Positions 35,189-44,869 are shown, counted from the first letter of the stretch. The stretch is 64,000 bases of DNA from an uncultured Gammaproteobacteria bacterium (GCA_913060565.1 CAJXRU010000005.1:1-64000), one strand, 5' to 3'. Notes: generated by a model not told the origin, from the letters alone. Numbers and translations: made by a program.

Positions 35189-35869
35189 ATGACCAAAACG
35201 CGCATCTTAGTTGTTGAGGACGAGCAAGCTATCGCTGACACCGTCATTCATGTTTTAGAAAATGAAGGCTTCGTTGTCGATTGGGTCTCCTTGGGTGGCG
35301 ATGCCATTACATCGTTGAATAAAAAGAAATACGCGTTGATGATCCTAGATGTTGGTTTGCCTGATATGAATGGCTTTGAGGTGTGTAAAGCCATTCGAGC
35401 TCATCATAATCTACCCATTATCTTTTTAACGGCGCGCAGTGAAGAAATAGACCGTGTTGTAGGTCTTGAAATTGGCGGTGATGACTATGTCACCAAGCCT
35501 TTTAGTCCACGTGAACTAGCGGCGCGGGTGAAGGTTATTTTAAAGCGTGTTAATCAAGCGCCTACTGAAATTGTTCACAGCAATAAATTACAAGTCGCAT
35601 CCTCAGGATGTGATTTTTTACTTAATAATCAATTATTATCATTAACTTCCATTGAATTTAAACTGTTACAGCACATGCATCAGCACGCCGGCATGGTCAT
35701 GAGTCGTGAACAGTTATTAACGGCGGGTGGCTTTGCCCATGATGCTGGTTATGAACGTAATATCGATAGCCACATCAAATCATTGCGGGCTAAATTGAGA
35801 AAGTTTGATGACAATGAATACATTAAAACTCATCGCGGTTTTGGTTACTCTCTTAATGAGATTACGTAA
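35189..35869 (+). CDS. creB: Two-component response regulator CreB
   Basis: OmpR-type regulator of 226 residues. The receiver (about 3-118) has the phospho-Asp in ALMILDVGLPDMNGFEV (about 53) and the switch Lys in DDYVTKPFSPREL. The winged helix (about 130-225) is LTSIEFKLLQHMHQHAGMVMSREQLL...HRGFGYSL. CreBC responds to carbon/energy state and, in Aeromonas, to beta-lactams (BlrAB). The gene sits 2 bp before creC and is followed by creD, which fixes the assignment. Confidence 0.92.
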   Translation: MTKTRILVVEDEQAIADTVIHVLENEGFVVDWVSLGGDAITSLNKKKYALMILDVGLPDMNGFEVCKAIRAHHNLPIIFLTARSEEIDRVVGLEIGGDDYVTKPFSPRELAARVKVILKRVNQAPTEIVHSNKLQVASSGCDFLLNNQLLSLTSIEFKLLQHMHQHAGMVMSREQLLTAGGFAHDAGYERNIDSHIKSLRAKLRKFDDNEYIKTHRGFGYSLNEIT

Positions 35870-35871
35870 AT

Positions 35872-37323
35872 ATGACATGGCCTAAAATCCCATTTGGACT
35901 GCGATTATTTCTGCTTTACGCAGTCTTTGTGGGATTTTGTGCCTATTTGGTGTTGCGCACGATGACAGCGGAAATCAAACCCGGCGTTCGTCAAACGATG
36001 GAAGAAACCTTGGTTGATATGTCTAGCTTGATTGCCGTTGTTGTGGCTAATGATGTTAAACAAGGGACGTTGAATCAAAGCCAATATCCTCGGTTGTTTC
36101 GCTTATTTGGTGAGCATATACCCCAAGCATCTATTTGGGGGATGGATAAAATAGATGCCAATAAGCGTATATATATTACCGATCATAAAGGCATCGTTAT
36201 TTTGGATTCTGATGGCAGGGCGCTTGGCCAAGATTATTCACGCTGGAATGATGTTTATTTAACGTTGCGTGGAGAGTATGGCGCGCGCACGACTAAGCTC
36301 GATATCGATGATGAGTTATCAACGGTTATGCACGTTGCTGCGCCTATAATGGATGAGGATGAAATAATTGGTTCAGTGACGGTTGCCAAAGCTAATATTG
36401 CGATGCAGCCATTTATTGAACGCTCTAAAAATCGGCTTATTTTGTGGGGCATCGTGCTTGGTAGCGTTGCCATGATACTTGGTGCGTTAATTTCGTGGCG
36501 TATAACCAAGGCACTCGGACGTTTGAGCGATTATGCCGAGCAAACGATTAAAGGTGACAAAGTATCGCCGCCGCAATTTAGAGTGTTTTATGAATATGGC
36601 GATTTGGCGCAAGTGATTGACCGTATGCGCCATCAATTAGAAGGTAAAAATTACGCTGAGCGATATGTGCAGAGCTTAACGCATGAGTTAAAAAGCCCCA
36701 TAGCAGCGATTCGCGGCGCTAGCGAAATATTACAAACATCGCCAGAGCCCAAAAGCCAGCAGCGGTTTCTATCGAATATCGAGCATGAAACGAAGCGCTT
36801 ACATCTACTGATTGAACGAATGCTAAACCTGTCAGCGGTTGAGAAGCAGCAAATGATAGAGAATCGTCAGTCTTTTTCTATCAAAAGTGCGTGTGAGCAA
36901 GCCGTTAGAGCCATTGAAGGGGAATGTTTGCAGCGAAGCATTACCTTGCAAATTGACTTGAACAGGAGTGCTGATGTGTCAGGCGATGAACTCCTATTGC
37001 AACAAGCCATCGTTAATTTATTACAAAACGCCGTAGAGTTTTCTCCTGCTGGTGGCTTGGTATCATTAAATTGTGTGACCAAAGAAGGCTTGTTAGTGCT
37101 TACCGTATTTAATCAAGGAGAGGCGATCCCAGATTTTGCGCTTGAAAAGCTGCAAGAACGATTTTTTTCATTACCTCGTCCAAGTACGGGTAAGAAAAGT
37201 ACGGGACTAGGCCTAAACTTCGTTGCTGAAGTGGTTAAACTGCATAGCGCACAATTTACAATCAATAATATTGATGGGGGAGTCGCAGCTAGCATTATAT
37301 TTTCTCAGTCTAAAAGGCGTTAA
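35872..37323 (+). CDS. creC: Two-component sensor histidine kinase CreC
   Basis: Inner-membrane kinase for CreB, 483 residues. The first transmembrane helix is at about 8-27, a periplasmic sensor region follows (about 30-180, with GMDKIDANKRIYITDHKGIVILDSDGRALGQDYSRWNDVY typical of CreC), and the second helix is at about 186-205. HAMP follows, then H-box SLTHELKSPIAAIRGASEIL (His about 270), N box QQAIVNLLQNAVEFS and G2 STGLGLNFVAEVV. The signal is unknown. Confidence 0.93.
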   Translation: MTWPKIPFGLRLFLLYAVFVGFCAYLVLRTMTAEIKPGVRQTMEETLVDMSSLIAVVVANDVKQGTLNQSQYPRLFRLFGEHIPQASIWGMDKIDANKRIYITDHKGIVILDSDGRALGQDYSRWNDVYLTLRGEYGARTTKLDIDDELSTVMHVAAPIMDEDEIIGSVTVAKANIAMQPFIERSKNRLILWGIVLGSVAMILGALISWRITKALGRLSDYAEQTIKGDKVSPPQFRVFYEYGDLAQVIDRMRHQLEGKNYAERYVQSLTHELKSPIAAIRGASEILQTSPEPKSQQRFLSNIEHETKRLHLLIERMLNLSAVEKQQMIENRQSFSIKSACEQAVRAIEGECLQRSITLQIDLNRSADVSGDELLLQQAIVNLLQNAVEFSPAGGLVSLNCVTKEGLLVLTVFNQGEAIPDFALEKLQERFFSLPRPSTGKKSTGLGLNFVAEVVKLHSAQFTINNIDGGVAASIIFSQSKRR

Positions 37324-37326
37324 ATT

Positions 37327-37353
37327 CCCACCTAAACTACACATAAATCCCAC
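37327..37353 (+). promoter_or_regulatory. CreB-type direct repeats before creD
   Basis: CCCAC (37327-37331), TACAC (37338-37342) and CCCAC (37349-37353) recur with an exact 11-bp period. This is the spacing of the E. coli cre tag TTCAC-N6-TTCAC, and they sit between creC and creD. Only the last bases of each half-site match the enteric tag. Confidence 0.6.
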
Positions 37354-37399
37354 ATTGATTATTTAAGCTACTTCTCAACATTAACAAGGAGAAGTAACC

Positions 37400-38743
37400 A
37401 TGCAACTTAAATATAAACTCATTGCGATAGGCGTGTTGATTGTCGTGCTGACAGCAGCATTAGCGATGATTAACGGTTTGGTTAGTGAGCGTCAATCACT
37501 GCAATATGATGTCCAACAAGAAATAGCCCGCAGTAGCAGTGGTGAGCAGCAAATCATCGGTCCATTTTTGGTGGCGAAGTTTAAAAAAGATGTATTAGAA
37601 ACGTCCACTGACGGTAAAACTCAGCGTTTGGTGACTCATTATGTTTATAAAAATTTATTGCCAAAAAAGTTTGAGTTTAACGGTAATTTAGACACGCAGT
37701 ATCGCGCGCTAGGTATCTATAAAGCGCTGCTTTATCAGGCAAAAAATAACATTCGAGGAGAGTTTGTTATCCCGCACAATTGGGTTGAGATGGAAGACGC
37801 GACTTTAATGAATGTTGTTATGGTGACGGCCATTAGTGATGTGCGCGGTATCCAAAATGGTTTAGCTTTAACGTTAAATGATAGGTCATTTGAGCTGTTA
37901 CCAAGTACAGGTAACAAACGTTTTAAAAACGGTGTTCACAGTGATATAGAGCCACAATGGCTTGCACAACAGCAACAACTGAAGTTCAAACTAACCCTCA
38001 ATCTGCAGGGGATGGAGTCGTTAAATATTGCGCCGATTGGTCAAGAAACCGCAGTAAATATTACGGCGTCGTGGCCACACCCAAGCTTTATTGGAAATTA
38101 CCTTCCTATCGAATCGACTATTGAAGAAAACTCCTTTACAGCACATTGGCAAACTACTTTCTTCGCCACCAACATGGCGAAGAAAATGAGTCATTGTATA
38201 AATAGTGCAGCCTGTGACGATATTCATCATTCTGTACTTGGTGTCTCGCTAGTTGATCCTGTAAACCAATATCTAAAAACCGATCGCGCGATTAAATACG
38301 CAGAGCTATTTATCTTGCTAATACTTTTTGGCTTTATGGCGTTCGAAATTTTCAAAGGATATTCGGTACATCCGGTGCAATATACCTTGGTGGGTGTTTC
38401 TATGGCTTTGTTCTATTTATTATTGTTGTCTTTGTCTGAGCACATAGCCTTTAATACTGCTTATGTTATTGCAAGTGTTAGCTGTGCAGCGGTATTGGGA
38501 ATTTATATTTCAGGTGTATTGGGAGAAATTAAACACGGTTTGCTGTTTAGTGTTGGCGTGTTGGTGTTATATGCAATTCTCTTTGGTTTACTAGCGGCAG
38601 AAGACTTTGCGCTATTAATGGGGTCGATTTTTGTATTCGTACTGGTTGGCACTGTAATGATAGTGACGCGCCGCGTTGATTGGTATCAGTTGGGAAAATC
38701 TAAAGCTAACGATGAGTCGACTGAGATTGCTCAACGCGATTGA
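37400..38743 (+). CDS. creD: CreD family inner-membrane protein
   Basis: A 447-residue membrane protein induced by CreBC. It has an N-terminal helix (about 7-26), then a large periplasmic domain (about 28-295) containing RSSSGEQQIIGPFLV and LPKKFEFNGNLDTQYRALGIYKALLYQ, which are CreD signatures. A bundle of about six C-terminal helices follows (about 305-430). Its biochemical role is unknown; CreD homologues affect envelope stress and beta-lactam response. The ribosome site is AAGGAGAAG. Its last 38 bp overlap the convergent small membrane protein gene. Confidence 0.92.
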   Translation: MQLKYKLIAIGVLIVVLTAALAMINGLVSERQSLQYDVQQEIARSSSGEQQIIGPFLVAKFKKDVLETSTDGKTQRLVTHYVYKNLLPKKFEFNGNLDTQYRALGIYKALLYQAKNNIRGEFVIPHNWVEMEDATLMNVVMVTAISDVRGIQNGLALTLNDRSFELLPSTGNKRFKNGVHSDIEPQWLAQQQQLKFKLTLNLQGMESLNIAPIGQETAVNITASWPHPSFIGNYLPIESTIEENSFTAHWQTTFFATNMAKKMSHCINSAACDDIHHSVLGVSLVDPVNQYLKTDRAIKYAELFILLILFGFMAFEIFKGYSVHPVQYTLVGVSMALFYLLLLSLSEHIAFNTAYVIASVSCAAVLGIYISGVLGEIKHGLLFSVGVLVLYAILFGLLAAEDFALLMGSIFVFVLVGTVMIVTRRVDWYQLGKSKANDESTEIAQRD

Positions 38744-38975
38744 TAATATGGCTGATGCGATAGGCAAGGATGCCGAGCCAGCCGATTAATACAAGGAGTA
38801 AGGCGATGGTAATAAGGATGACAGCGCCGTAGCCTAACCACGAATCTTCGCTTGGGTTATGCCATAACAAGGCTAAACCTGCACCAAATAAAACAAGGCC
38901 ACTAAAAAACAAAGCAACGCTCTGTTTTATATAGTGGCCCAGCGGGTATAGTAACCGTTTAGCGCGTTCTAACAT
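38706..38975 (-). CDS. Small two-helix membrane protein
   Basis: An 89-residue protein with two transmembrane helices (about 18-38 and 48-70) and a short charged tail. The start codon overlaps the nfuA stop (TAATG), so it is cotranscribed and translationally coupled with nfuA. Its end overlaps the 3' end of creD on the other strand. I do not recognise the family; the coupling to nfuA is the main evidence that it is real. A link with Fe-S assembly is not established. Confidence 0.7.
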   Translation of the reverse strand: MLERAKRLLYPLGHYIKQSVALFFSGLVLFGAGLALLWHNPSEDSWLGYGAVILITIALLLVLIGWLGILAYRISHIINRVEQSQSTHR

Positions 38976-39553
38976 TAATAGTAAGAATGATCGCCAGCTT
39001 GGTGCTCAGTCATATCTTTAACACCGGTTAATTCACCAGCAAAGATTTCTAGCATTTCTTTTTCAATGCCTTCTTTAAGGGTTACATCAACCATCGAACA
39101 ACCGTTACAACCGCCGCCAAATTGTAGAATAGCGTTACCGTCGTCGGTAATTTCCATGAGTGTTACTTGACCACCATGGCTTGCTAGCTTTGGATTGATG
39201 TCTGATTGAATGAAGTAATCAACGCGATCAACCAATGGTGCATCATCGCTTACTTTACGCATCTTAGCGTTAGGCGCTTTAAGCGTTAATTGAGAGCCCA
39301 TTTTGTCAGTGACATAATCGATTTCTGCTTCATTAAGATAAGGAACGCTTTGCTCATCAACAACAGCAGAAAAACCATTGTATTCAAAACGCTTATCGCT
39401 TTCTTCTAGCGCTTCTGGTGGGCAGTAAGATACGCCACATTCTGCGTTTGGCGTGCCAGGGTTAACGACAAAAACACGGATCGCTGTGTTCTCTGGCTGA
39501 TTACTCAATAGCTCACTGAAATGAACTTGAGCTTGATCTGAAATTGAAATCAT
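38975..39553 (-). CDS. nfuA: Fe/S biogenesis protein NfuA
   Basis: A 192-residue carrier that delivers 4Fe-4S clusters to target enzymes under stress or iron limitation. It has an N-terminal degenerate A-type (HesB-like) domain (about 1-100, [16 protein letters not shown]) and a C-terminal Nfu domain (about 105-190) with the cluster CxxC motif [20 protein letters not shown]. The nfuA-comF(gntX)-bioH gene group is the same as in E. coli. Confidence 0.96.
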   Translation of the reverse strand: MISISDQAQVHFSELLSNQPENTAIRVFVVNPGTPNAECGVSYCPPEALEESDKRFEYNGFSAVVDEQSVPYLNEAEIDYVTDKMGSQLTLKAPNAKMRKVSDDAPLVDRVDYFIQSDINPKLASHGGQVTLMEITDDGNAILQFGGGCNGCSMVDVTLKEGIEKEMLEIFAGELTGVKDMTEHQAGDHSYY

Positions 39554-39667
39554 TAGCTACCTCGAAAATTGCTCTTTAATCTGACTAAAATGGTCAAGTT
39601 TTATATTCTACCGTGTTAATGGGGACGCGGATAGGAGATTTAAATACTTAGCTATAATTTTTCGTCC

Positions 39668-40423
39668 TTATTCACTAATAACAGTTCGTGCAACTACCCA
39701 ATGTTGAATCTCAATAGTTTGTTGTTGGAGTATCGTCTCGCTAATTTCATGCATAGTTGCGCCCGTAGTGTATACGTCATCAACTAAGGCAATTGAATCA
39801 TAGGTAATTGGTTTACGTAATTGAAAGGCGTTGTCTAAGTTGTGTTGTCGTTGCTTAGCGTCTAACTCAGCTTGTGACTGTGTTGAGCGATGCCGTTTAA
39901 TGTTATCGATGACGGGAATGTTTAGATAGTGACTCAGTTCATAGGCGATTAATTGGGCTTGATTAAACCCTCGCTTTGCTTGTCGTTGCCAATGAAGAGG
40001 AACCGGTTGAATCGCTTGCGGCATGTCAATAATATCTTGATCTATAAGCTTATAAATACGCCGTGCTAAAAAATGGGCTAGTTCGCGCGCTAGGCTCATT
40101 TGCTGACGATATTTAAAATCGCTCAACAATTGCTTTATGGGCGTTTGATAATACCCACCACTCACAAGAATAAAATAAGGTTCTGATTGTTGGCATTGTC
40201 CGCACCATTTCACTGTTGCGGAGATGCTCTTGGCACAACCACTACATAATTGTTGAGGGAATATTAGATCTTCACGGCAAGTATCGCAGAGTCGATGTCG
40301 AAAATGGGGGGTCTGTTCTTGGCAAAGATAACAACCATGAGGTAAACCATTACGTAAAGTAATAACAGATTGCGTTATCCAGTGGTAAAACTTGAGTGAT
40401 ACAATACGATATCTGCTAGTCAT
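39668..40423 (-). CDS. ComF family protein (GntX-like)
   Basis: A 251-residue protein with an N-terminal zinc-ribbon-like Cys set (CYLCQEQTPHFRHRLCDTC...CSGCAKSISATVKWCGQC, about 32-77). A phosphoribosyltransferase-type domain follows, with the PRPP motif ALVDDVYTTGATMHE (about 214-228). ComF is needed for DNA uptake in competent bacteria; enteric GntX/YhgH has a related role in DNA utilisation. The divergent bioH and the nearby nfuA match the enteric cluster. Confidence 0.9.
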   Translation of the reverse strand: MTSRYRIVSLKFYHWITQSVITLRNGLPHGCYLCQEQTPHFRHRLCDTCREDLIFPQQLCSGCAKSISATVKWCGQCQQSEPYFILVSGGYYQTPIKQLLSDFKYRQQMSLARELAHFLARRIYKLIDQDIIDMPQAIQPVPLHWQRQAKRGFNQAQLIAYELSHYLNIPVIDNIKRHRSTQSQAELDAKQRQHNLDNAFQLRKPITYDSIALVDDVYTTGATMHEISETILQQQTIEIQHWVVARTVISE

Positions 40424-40506
40424 AAGATTAACTATAGACGATAGAAAAGAGTATCGATGAATCGTTACTTTTTGAGTTTTATTCTGATTAATAAAGGTAA
40501 TACTAC

Positions 40507-41268
40507 GTGGTACATGTTGAAAAAATAGGTCAGGGCCCAGCGCTTGTCTTAGTGCATGGTTGGGGACTCAATAGTGGTGTTTGGGCGCAAGTTCAGATGT
40601 CTTTGGCTGAGAACTTTACTTTATATTGTGTTGATTTGCCGGGTTTTGGCCATAGTGAACAACGCGTTAATTCGAATATAGAGGCATGGGCTAAATCTGT
40701 GGCGCAAGTCATTGAAGAGCCTGCTGTATGGTTGGGATGGTCACTAGGTGGGTTGATCGCAACACAGGTTGCACTTGATTATCCTCAGCAAGTTAAAGGG
40801 CTCATTACGGTAGCTAGTTCTCCACGATTCTCTGAAAACGACCAATGGCCAGGAATCAAACCTGAAATAATGACAATGTTTACCAAGCAGTTGGCGACAG
40901 ACTTTGCACAAACCTTAGAGCGATTTTTGGCAATTCAGGCAATGGGTAGCAACAGCGCGAAACGTGATATAAAAGCGCTAAAAGCCGTTCTTGATGAACG
41001 CCCACTTCCACAACAACAATCGTTGCACGACGGATTATTATTGTTAAATGATGTTGATTTACGTGAAGCACTTAAAAATATCGAACAACCCTTCTTGAGG
41101 ATTTATGGCCGCTTAGATTCGTTAGTGCCAAGTAAGGTTATTAGCTTAGTTGATGAATTATCTCCAAAAAGTGAAAAGGTCATTTTCAAAAAAGCATCTC
41201 ACGCGCCGTTCATTTCTCATGGTGATGAATTTATAGCGGTGGTAAAAGACTTTATGGCGACAGTTTAG
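40507..41268 (+). CDS. bioH: Pimeloyl-ACP methyl ester carboxylesterase
   Basis: Alpha/beta hydrolase of 253 residues that frees pimeloyl-ACP from its methyl ester in biotin synthesis. The oxyanion region is LVLVHGWGLNSGVW. The nucleophile elbow is GWSLGGLIATQVALDYP (Ser about 80), the catalytic Asp lies in RIYGRLDSLVP, and the His in KKASHAPFISH. Translation starts at GTG (40507) behind AAAGG. Context next to comF and nfuA, as in E. coli, supports BioH over other esterases. Confidence 0.92.
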   Translation: MVHVEKIGQGPALVLVHGWGLNSGVWAQVQMSLAENFTLYCVDLPGFGHSEQRVNSNIEAWAKSVAQVIEEPAVWLGWSLGGLIATQVALDYPQQVKGLITVASSPRFSENDQWPGIKPEIMTMFTKQLATDFAQTLERFLAIQAMGSNSAKRDIKALKAVLDERPLPQQQSLHDGLLLLNDVDLREALKNIEQPFLRIYGRLDSLVPSKVISLVDELSPKSEKVIFKKASHAPFISHGDEFIAVVKDFMATV

Positions 41269-41344
41269 CATTAAATTTAACTTTCAATTTTGTGATAATT
41301 GATTAATAATTAGACTAACCGCCAATTTAAAAAAGGGATACAAA

Positions 41345-41620
41345 ATGAATATTCAATCTGCATTTGATTCCGGTGTTGCTGGATTTAATCAAGCGACCGA
41401 GCGAGCGGCGGAGTCTGCAAGAGAAATTAATCAACAACAAGTGACCCCAGCACAACCAAATGAAGAAGTTGCTGAAACTGAAATACCAGCACAACAAAAT
41501 ACGCCAGTAACTGAAAGTCTTATTAATTTACGTTTAGCAGAAACCCAAGCGCAAGCTTCTGCTAAAGTCATTGAAACTGCCGACAATATGTTAGGTAGTT
41601 TAATTGATACCAAGGTTTAA
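41345..41620 (+). CDS. Small conserved hypothetical protein
   Basis: A 91-residue polar protein, rich in Gln, Glu and Ala, with no signal peptide or membrane segment. It has a middle low-complexity stretch (about 30-58, QQQVTPAQPNEEVAETEIPAQQNTP) and a predicted helical C terminus. A GGGATAC ribosome site precedes the ATG. It ends 9 bp before the SprA-type protease gene and is probably cotranscribed with it. I do not know its function; it may be a partner or substrate of that protein. Confidence 0.65.
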   Translation: MNIQSAFDSGVAGFNQATERAAESAREINQQQVTPAQPNEEVAETEIPAQQNTPVTESLINLRLAETQAQASAKVIETADNMLGSLIDTKV

Positions 41621-41629
41621 ACATTTGCT

Positions 41630-42487
41630 ATGAACATCACCACTAACTATCCAAACGTTAGTCTAGTTACCACTAATCCGGCGACCGATAGAGTTGCTCG
41701 TGATAACGCTGTGCGTCCTGTGGTACCGCCGGTGACTCAACCAAATAGCGCTGGCGCTGAACCAGCAGTCGCTGGTGATAAAGAAAAAGCTCAACCTAAC
41801 TTACCAATCGCGCCAAGTCTTAATCCGACATATGACCAATTACAGCACTCACCTACTCAACCTAAAGAGTTAAACGAAAATCAAGAGCAGTCGGATCAAC
41901 AACAAAATGAAGAGCGCGAACAATCCAACGATGATAATGAGCGCTTTACAGAGCAAGAACAAGCAAAGATCGATGAATTAAAAGATAGAGATCGTGAAGT
42001 TGTAGCCCATGAACTTGCACATGCAAATGCTGGTGGACAATATGCTGGCTCGCCAAGTTATACGTATGAAACTGGGCCCGATGGTGTTAAGTACGCTGTT
42101 GGTGGTGAGGTGCCTATTGATACATCAAAAATAACTGGTGATCCTCAAGCGACTATTGCAAAGGCTGCGCAAATTAAGCGTGCTGCACTAGCGCCAGCGG
42201 AGCCGTCAGGACAAGACCGAAAAGTCGCTGCACAAGCGGATCGTATGGCTGGTGAAGCTCGTAGTGAATTACTCGCAGAGAATAGCGCTGTTTCTAAGGA
42301 TGATGAGGAAAGTGAAAGTAATTTCCGTATCGATAATGCGGTTGAGTCTGATCGCTTTAATGAAAAAGCAACTTTAGCGAAAGATGAAGAATTCCAACAA
42401 ACAATTGTTAATAGAAGCCAGCATATTAATGCCTTCTATCAACAATCTAGCCAAGCTTCAAACCCTCAGTTTTATTCTCAAGCTTAA
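41630..42487 (+). CDS. SprA-related putative zinc metalloprotease
   Basis: A 285-residue protein of the SprA-related/CJM1_0395 family. The N-terminal half is disordered and Gln/Glu/Pro-rich (about 25-115). The conserved core (about 115-205) holds DREVVAHELAHANAGGQYAGSPSYTYETGPDGVKYAVGGEVPIDTS, with the gluzincin-like HELAH zinc motif. A polar tail follows. No signal peptide is seen, so it may be cytoplasmic or exported by another route. Its stop overlaps the tex stop by four bases on the opposite strand. Protease activity is predicted only from the motif. Confidence 0.85.
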   Translation: MNITTNYPNVSLVTTNPATDRVARDNAVRPVVPPVTQPNSAGAEPAVAGDKEKAQPNLPIAPSLNPTYDQLQHSPTQPKELNENQEQSDQQQNEEREQSNDDNERFTEQEQAKIDELKDRDREVVAHELAHANAGGQYAGSPSYTYETGPDGVKYAVGGEVPIDTSKITGDPQATIAKAAQIKRAALAPAEPSGQDRKVAAQADRMAGEARSELLAENSAVSKDDEESESNFRIDNAVESDRFNEKATLAKDEEFQQTIVNRSQHINAFYQQSSQASNPQFYSQA

Positions 42488-44748
42488 TTCTTTCTCGCTG
42501 TATTAAATGCCGCAGCCATTGTTCCTTGGGTCGCTAATTTCTTTTTATTTTCTGTGTGATGATGCTTAGTACCGGATGTACTTTGTTGTTTCATCGATAA
42601 TGCGATTCTTTTTCTAGCGACGTCAATATCGGTCACTCTAACTTTAACGACCTGTCCAACTTTCACCACTCTACGAGGATCACTCACAAAACCGTCGGCT
42701 AGCTGTGATATATGCACTAGGCCATCTTGATGTACACCAATATCGACAAATGCACCGAAATTAGCAACATTGGTTACAGTGCCTTCAAGTTCCATTTCTA
42801 ATTCTAGATCATTAATTGTTTCAATACCTTCCATGAGTTCTGCCGCTTTAAAATCTCCGCGGGGATCACGTGCTGGACGCTTTAGTTCGTTGATAACATC
42901 AATGACTGTTGGTAATCCAATGTTAGTAGTGGTGAATTCTGTAGCCTTTAGATTATTGAGTAGACTATCGTTACCAATTAACTCTTTAATATTCTTCCCA
43001 CATCTTTTCATTATATTGCTCGCCAAGTGATATGACTCAGGATGAACAGCACTAGCATCTAATGGCTCGTTTCCATTGCTAATACGCAAAAAACCAGCAG
43101 CCTGCTCATAAGCCTTAGGACCTAAGCGCGGTACCTTCAGTAGCTGTTTTCGGTTCTGAAATTTGCCAATTGATTCTCGAAAATGAACGATGTTATTGGC
43201 TAGCGTTGCATTCAGTCCACTCACTCTTTGTAAAAGAGGCGCAGAAGCGGTGTTTAATTCAACACCAACACCATTAACACAATCCTCGACAACTTCATTC
43301 AATCGTACGTTGAGTTGGTTTTCATTAACGTCATGTTGATATTGACCAACGCCTATTGCTTTAGGCTCTATTTTTACTAGTTCCGCGAGTGGATCTTGTA
43401 AGCGACGAGCAATAGAGACAGCACCGCGCAGAGATACGTCTAACGATGGAAATTCATTAGCTGCGAGTTCTGAGGCCGAATAAACTGAGGCTCCTGCTTC
43501 GCTAACAATGATTGTGGTTATATCTAGTTGATGCTGCTTTTTACAATCTAATACTAATTTTTCAGTTTCACGGGAGCCTGTGCCGTTACCAATACTGATT
43601 AACGTAATATGGTGGCGTTTGATTAGCGCTGCTAACGTTGAAATAGACTGTTGCCATTGATTTCTTGGTGCGTGTGGATAAATGGTTTCGGTTGTCAATA
43701 GTTTACTTTGCTTGTCAACTATCGCAGCTTTTACACCAGTGCGAATACCTGGATCTAATCCTAACGTTACTTGATTTCCAGCTGGAGCGGCCATTAATAA
43801 ATCCGATAGGTTATTTGCAAAAACATCAATTGCTTGAGTTTCAGCGCTTTCTTTCGCTTTGTTAATGAGTTCATTAGTAACGCTCGGTAGGACTTTTAAC
43901 TTCCAACATTGTTGCGCTACATCACTTAACCACAGCGACATTTTTGGATTACGCTGAGAGAGTTTGAGTGACTGGTTGATTAATTCAAGGCAGGGATGAA
44001 TTTTAGGTTCAAAGCTGAGCGTTAAGTTTATTTGGAGTGCGCCAGCTGCTTTGCCTCTTAATAGTGCCATCATTCTGTGAGATGGAATTTTATTTATGGA
44101 CTCCTGATGTGCAAAATAATCTTTAAATTTAGCGAGTATATTTGGATCGATTGCTGGTGTTTTCTTACGTGCTTGTTTGGCACTAATAATACCTTGTGAC
44201 CACAATTGATGACGAATCTTATTCATCATTACAATGTCCTGAGGCAACTCTTCGCTAATAATTGCTGATGCACCTTCTAGTGCTTGCTCTGAACTTTTGA
44301 TAGCAGATTGTGAAGCGATAAATGCACTCGCTAAAGTTTGTGGAGATTGATTGTTTGATGAGAGTAGCTGTTTTGCCAATGGTGCTAACCCCGCTTCAAT
44401 GGCAAGTTGTCCTTTAGTTTTACGACTACTTTTAAAGGGTTTATATATTTCTTCTAATGCTGTTTTGCTTTGACACTGCTCGATAGAGCGTTGCAGTGAT
44501 GAAGTTAACTTTTGGTTTTCAGTTAATGCTGCCAGAATTTTCGTTTTTCGATCAACTAATTCTCTTGTGTAATTTAATTCTCTAGATAATAGCCTCAATT
44601 GCGTGTCATCAAGTCCTTGAGTAGCCTCCTTTCGATAACGAGCAATAAAAGGAACCGTAGCTCCTTCATCTAGTAAATTGATAGCTGCTGTTGCTTGAAT
44701 TAATGAAATGTCTATTTTCTTTGAAATGATATCGACGGTTTTGTTCAC
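42484..44748 (-). CDS. tex: Tex family RNA-binding transcription accessory protein
   Basis: A 754-residue nucleic-acid-binding protein related to eukaryotic Spt6 (YhgF in E. coli). Features in order: N-terminal helical region (about 1-200, ATVPFIARYRKEATQGLDDTQLR), the YqgF-like domain (about 325-450, QVTLGLDPGIRTGVKAAIVD), helix-hairpin-helix segments (about 490-570), and a C-terminal S1 domain (about 640-715, LEGTVTNVANFGAFVDIGVHQDGLVHISQLADGFV). A basic tail ends the chain. Confidence 0.95.
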   Translation of the reverse strand: MNKTVDIISKKIDISLIQATAAINLLDEGATVPFIARYRKEATQGLDDTQLRLLSRELNYTRELVDRKTKILAALTENQKLTSSLQRSIEQCQSKTALEEIYKPFKSSRKTKGQLAIEAGLAPLAKQLLSSNNQSPQTLASAFIASQSAIKSSEQALEGASAIISEELPQDIVMMNKIRHQLWSQGIISAKQARKKTPAIDPNILAKFKDYFAHQESINKIPSHRMMALLRGKAAGALQINLTLSFEPKIHPCLELINQSLKLSQRNPKMSLWLSDVAQQCWKLKVLPSVTNELINKAKESAETQAIDVFANNLSDLLMAAPAGNQVTLGLDPGIRTGVKAAIVDKQSKLLTTETIYPHAPRNQWQQSISTLAALIKRHHITLISIGNGTGSRETEKLVLDCKKQHQLDITTIIVSEAGASVYSASELAANEFPSLDVSLRGAVSIARRLQDPLAELVKIEPKAIGVGQYQHDVNENQLNVRLNEVVEDCVNGVGVELNTASAPLLQRVSGLNATLANNIVHFRESIGKFQNRKQLLKVPRLGPKAYEQAAGFLRISNGNEPLDASAVHPESYHLASNIMKRCGKNIKELIGNDSLLNNLKATEFTTTNIGLPTVIDVINELKRPARDPRGDFKAAELMEGIETINDLELEMELEGTVTNVANFGAFVDIGVHQDGLVHISQLADGFVSDPRRVVKVGQVVKVRVTDIDVARKRIALSMKQQSTSGTKHHHTENKKKLATQGTMAAAFNTARKN

Positions 44749-44869
44749 TAAGATTTCCGAAGTTTTATGTTACTTGATGAGTGATTTTAAGGATTGCTAA
44801 TAATAGAGGATATACTATAGTGCGAACGTGGTATATAAAATATAACGTTAAAAACACAAGGAATAAATA

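Noticed and set aside
37400-38743. creD as a beta-lactam resistance determinant
   Set aside because: CreD links to beta-lactam response are known only in some species, and no beta-lactamase gene is seen here.
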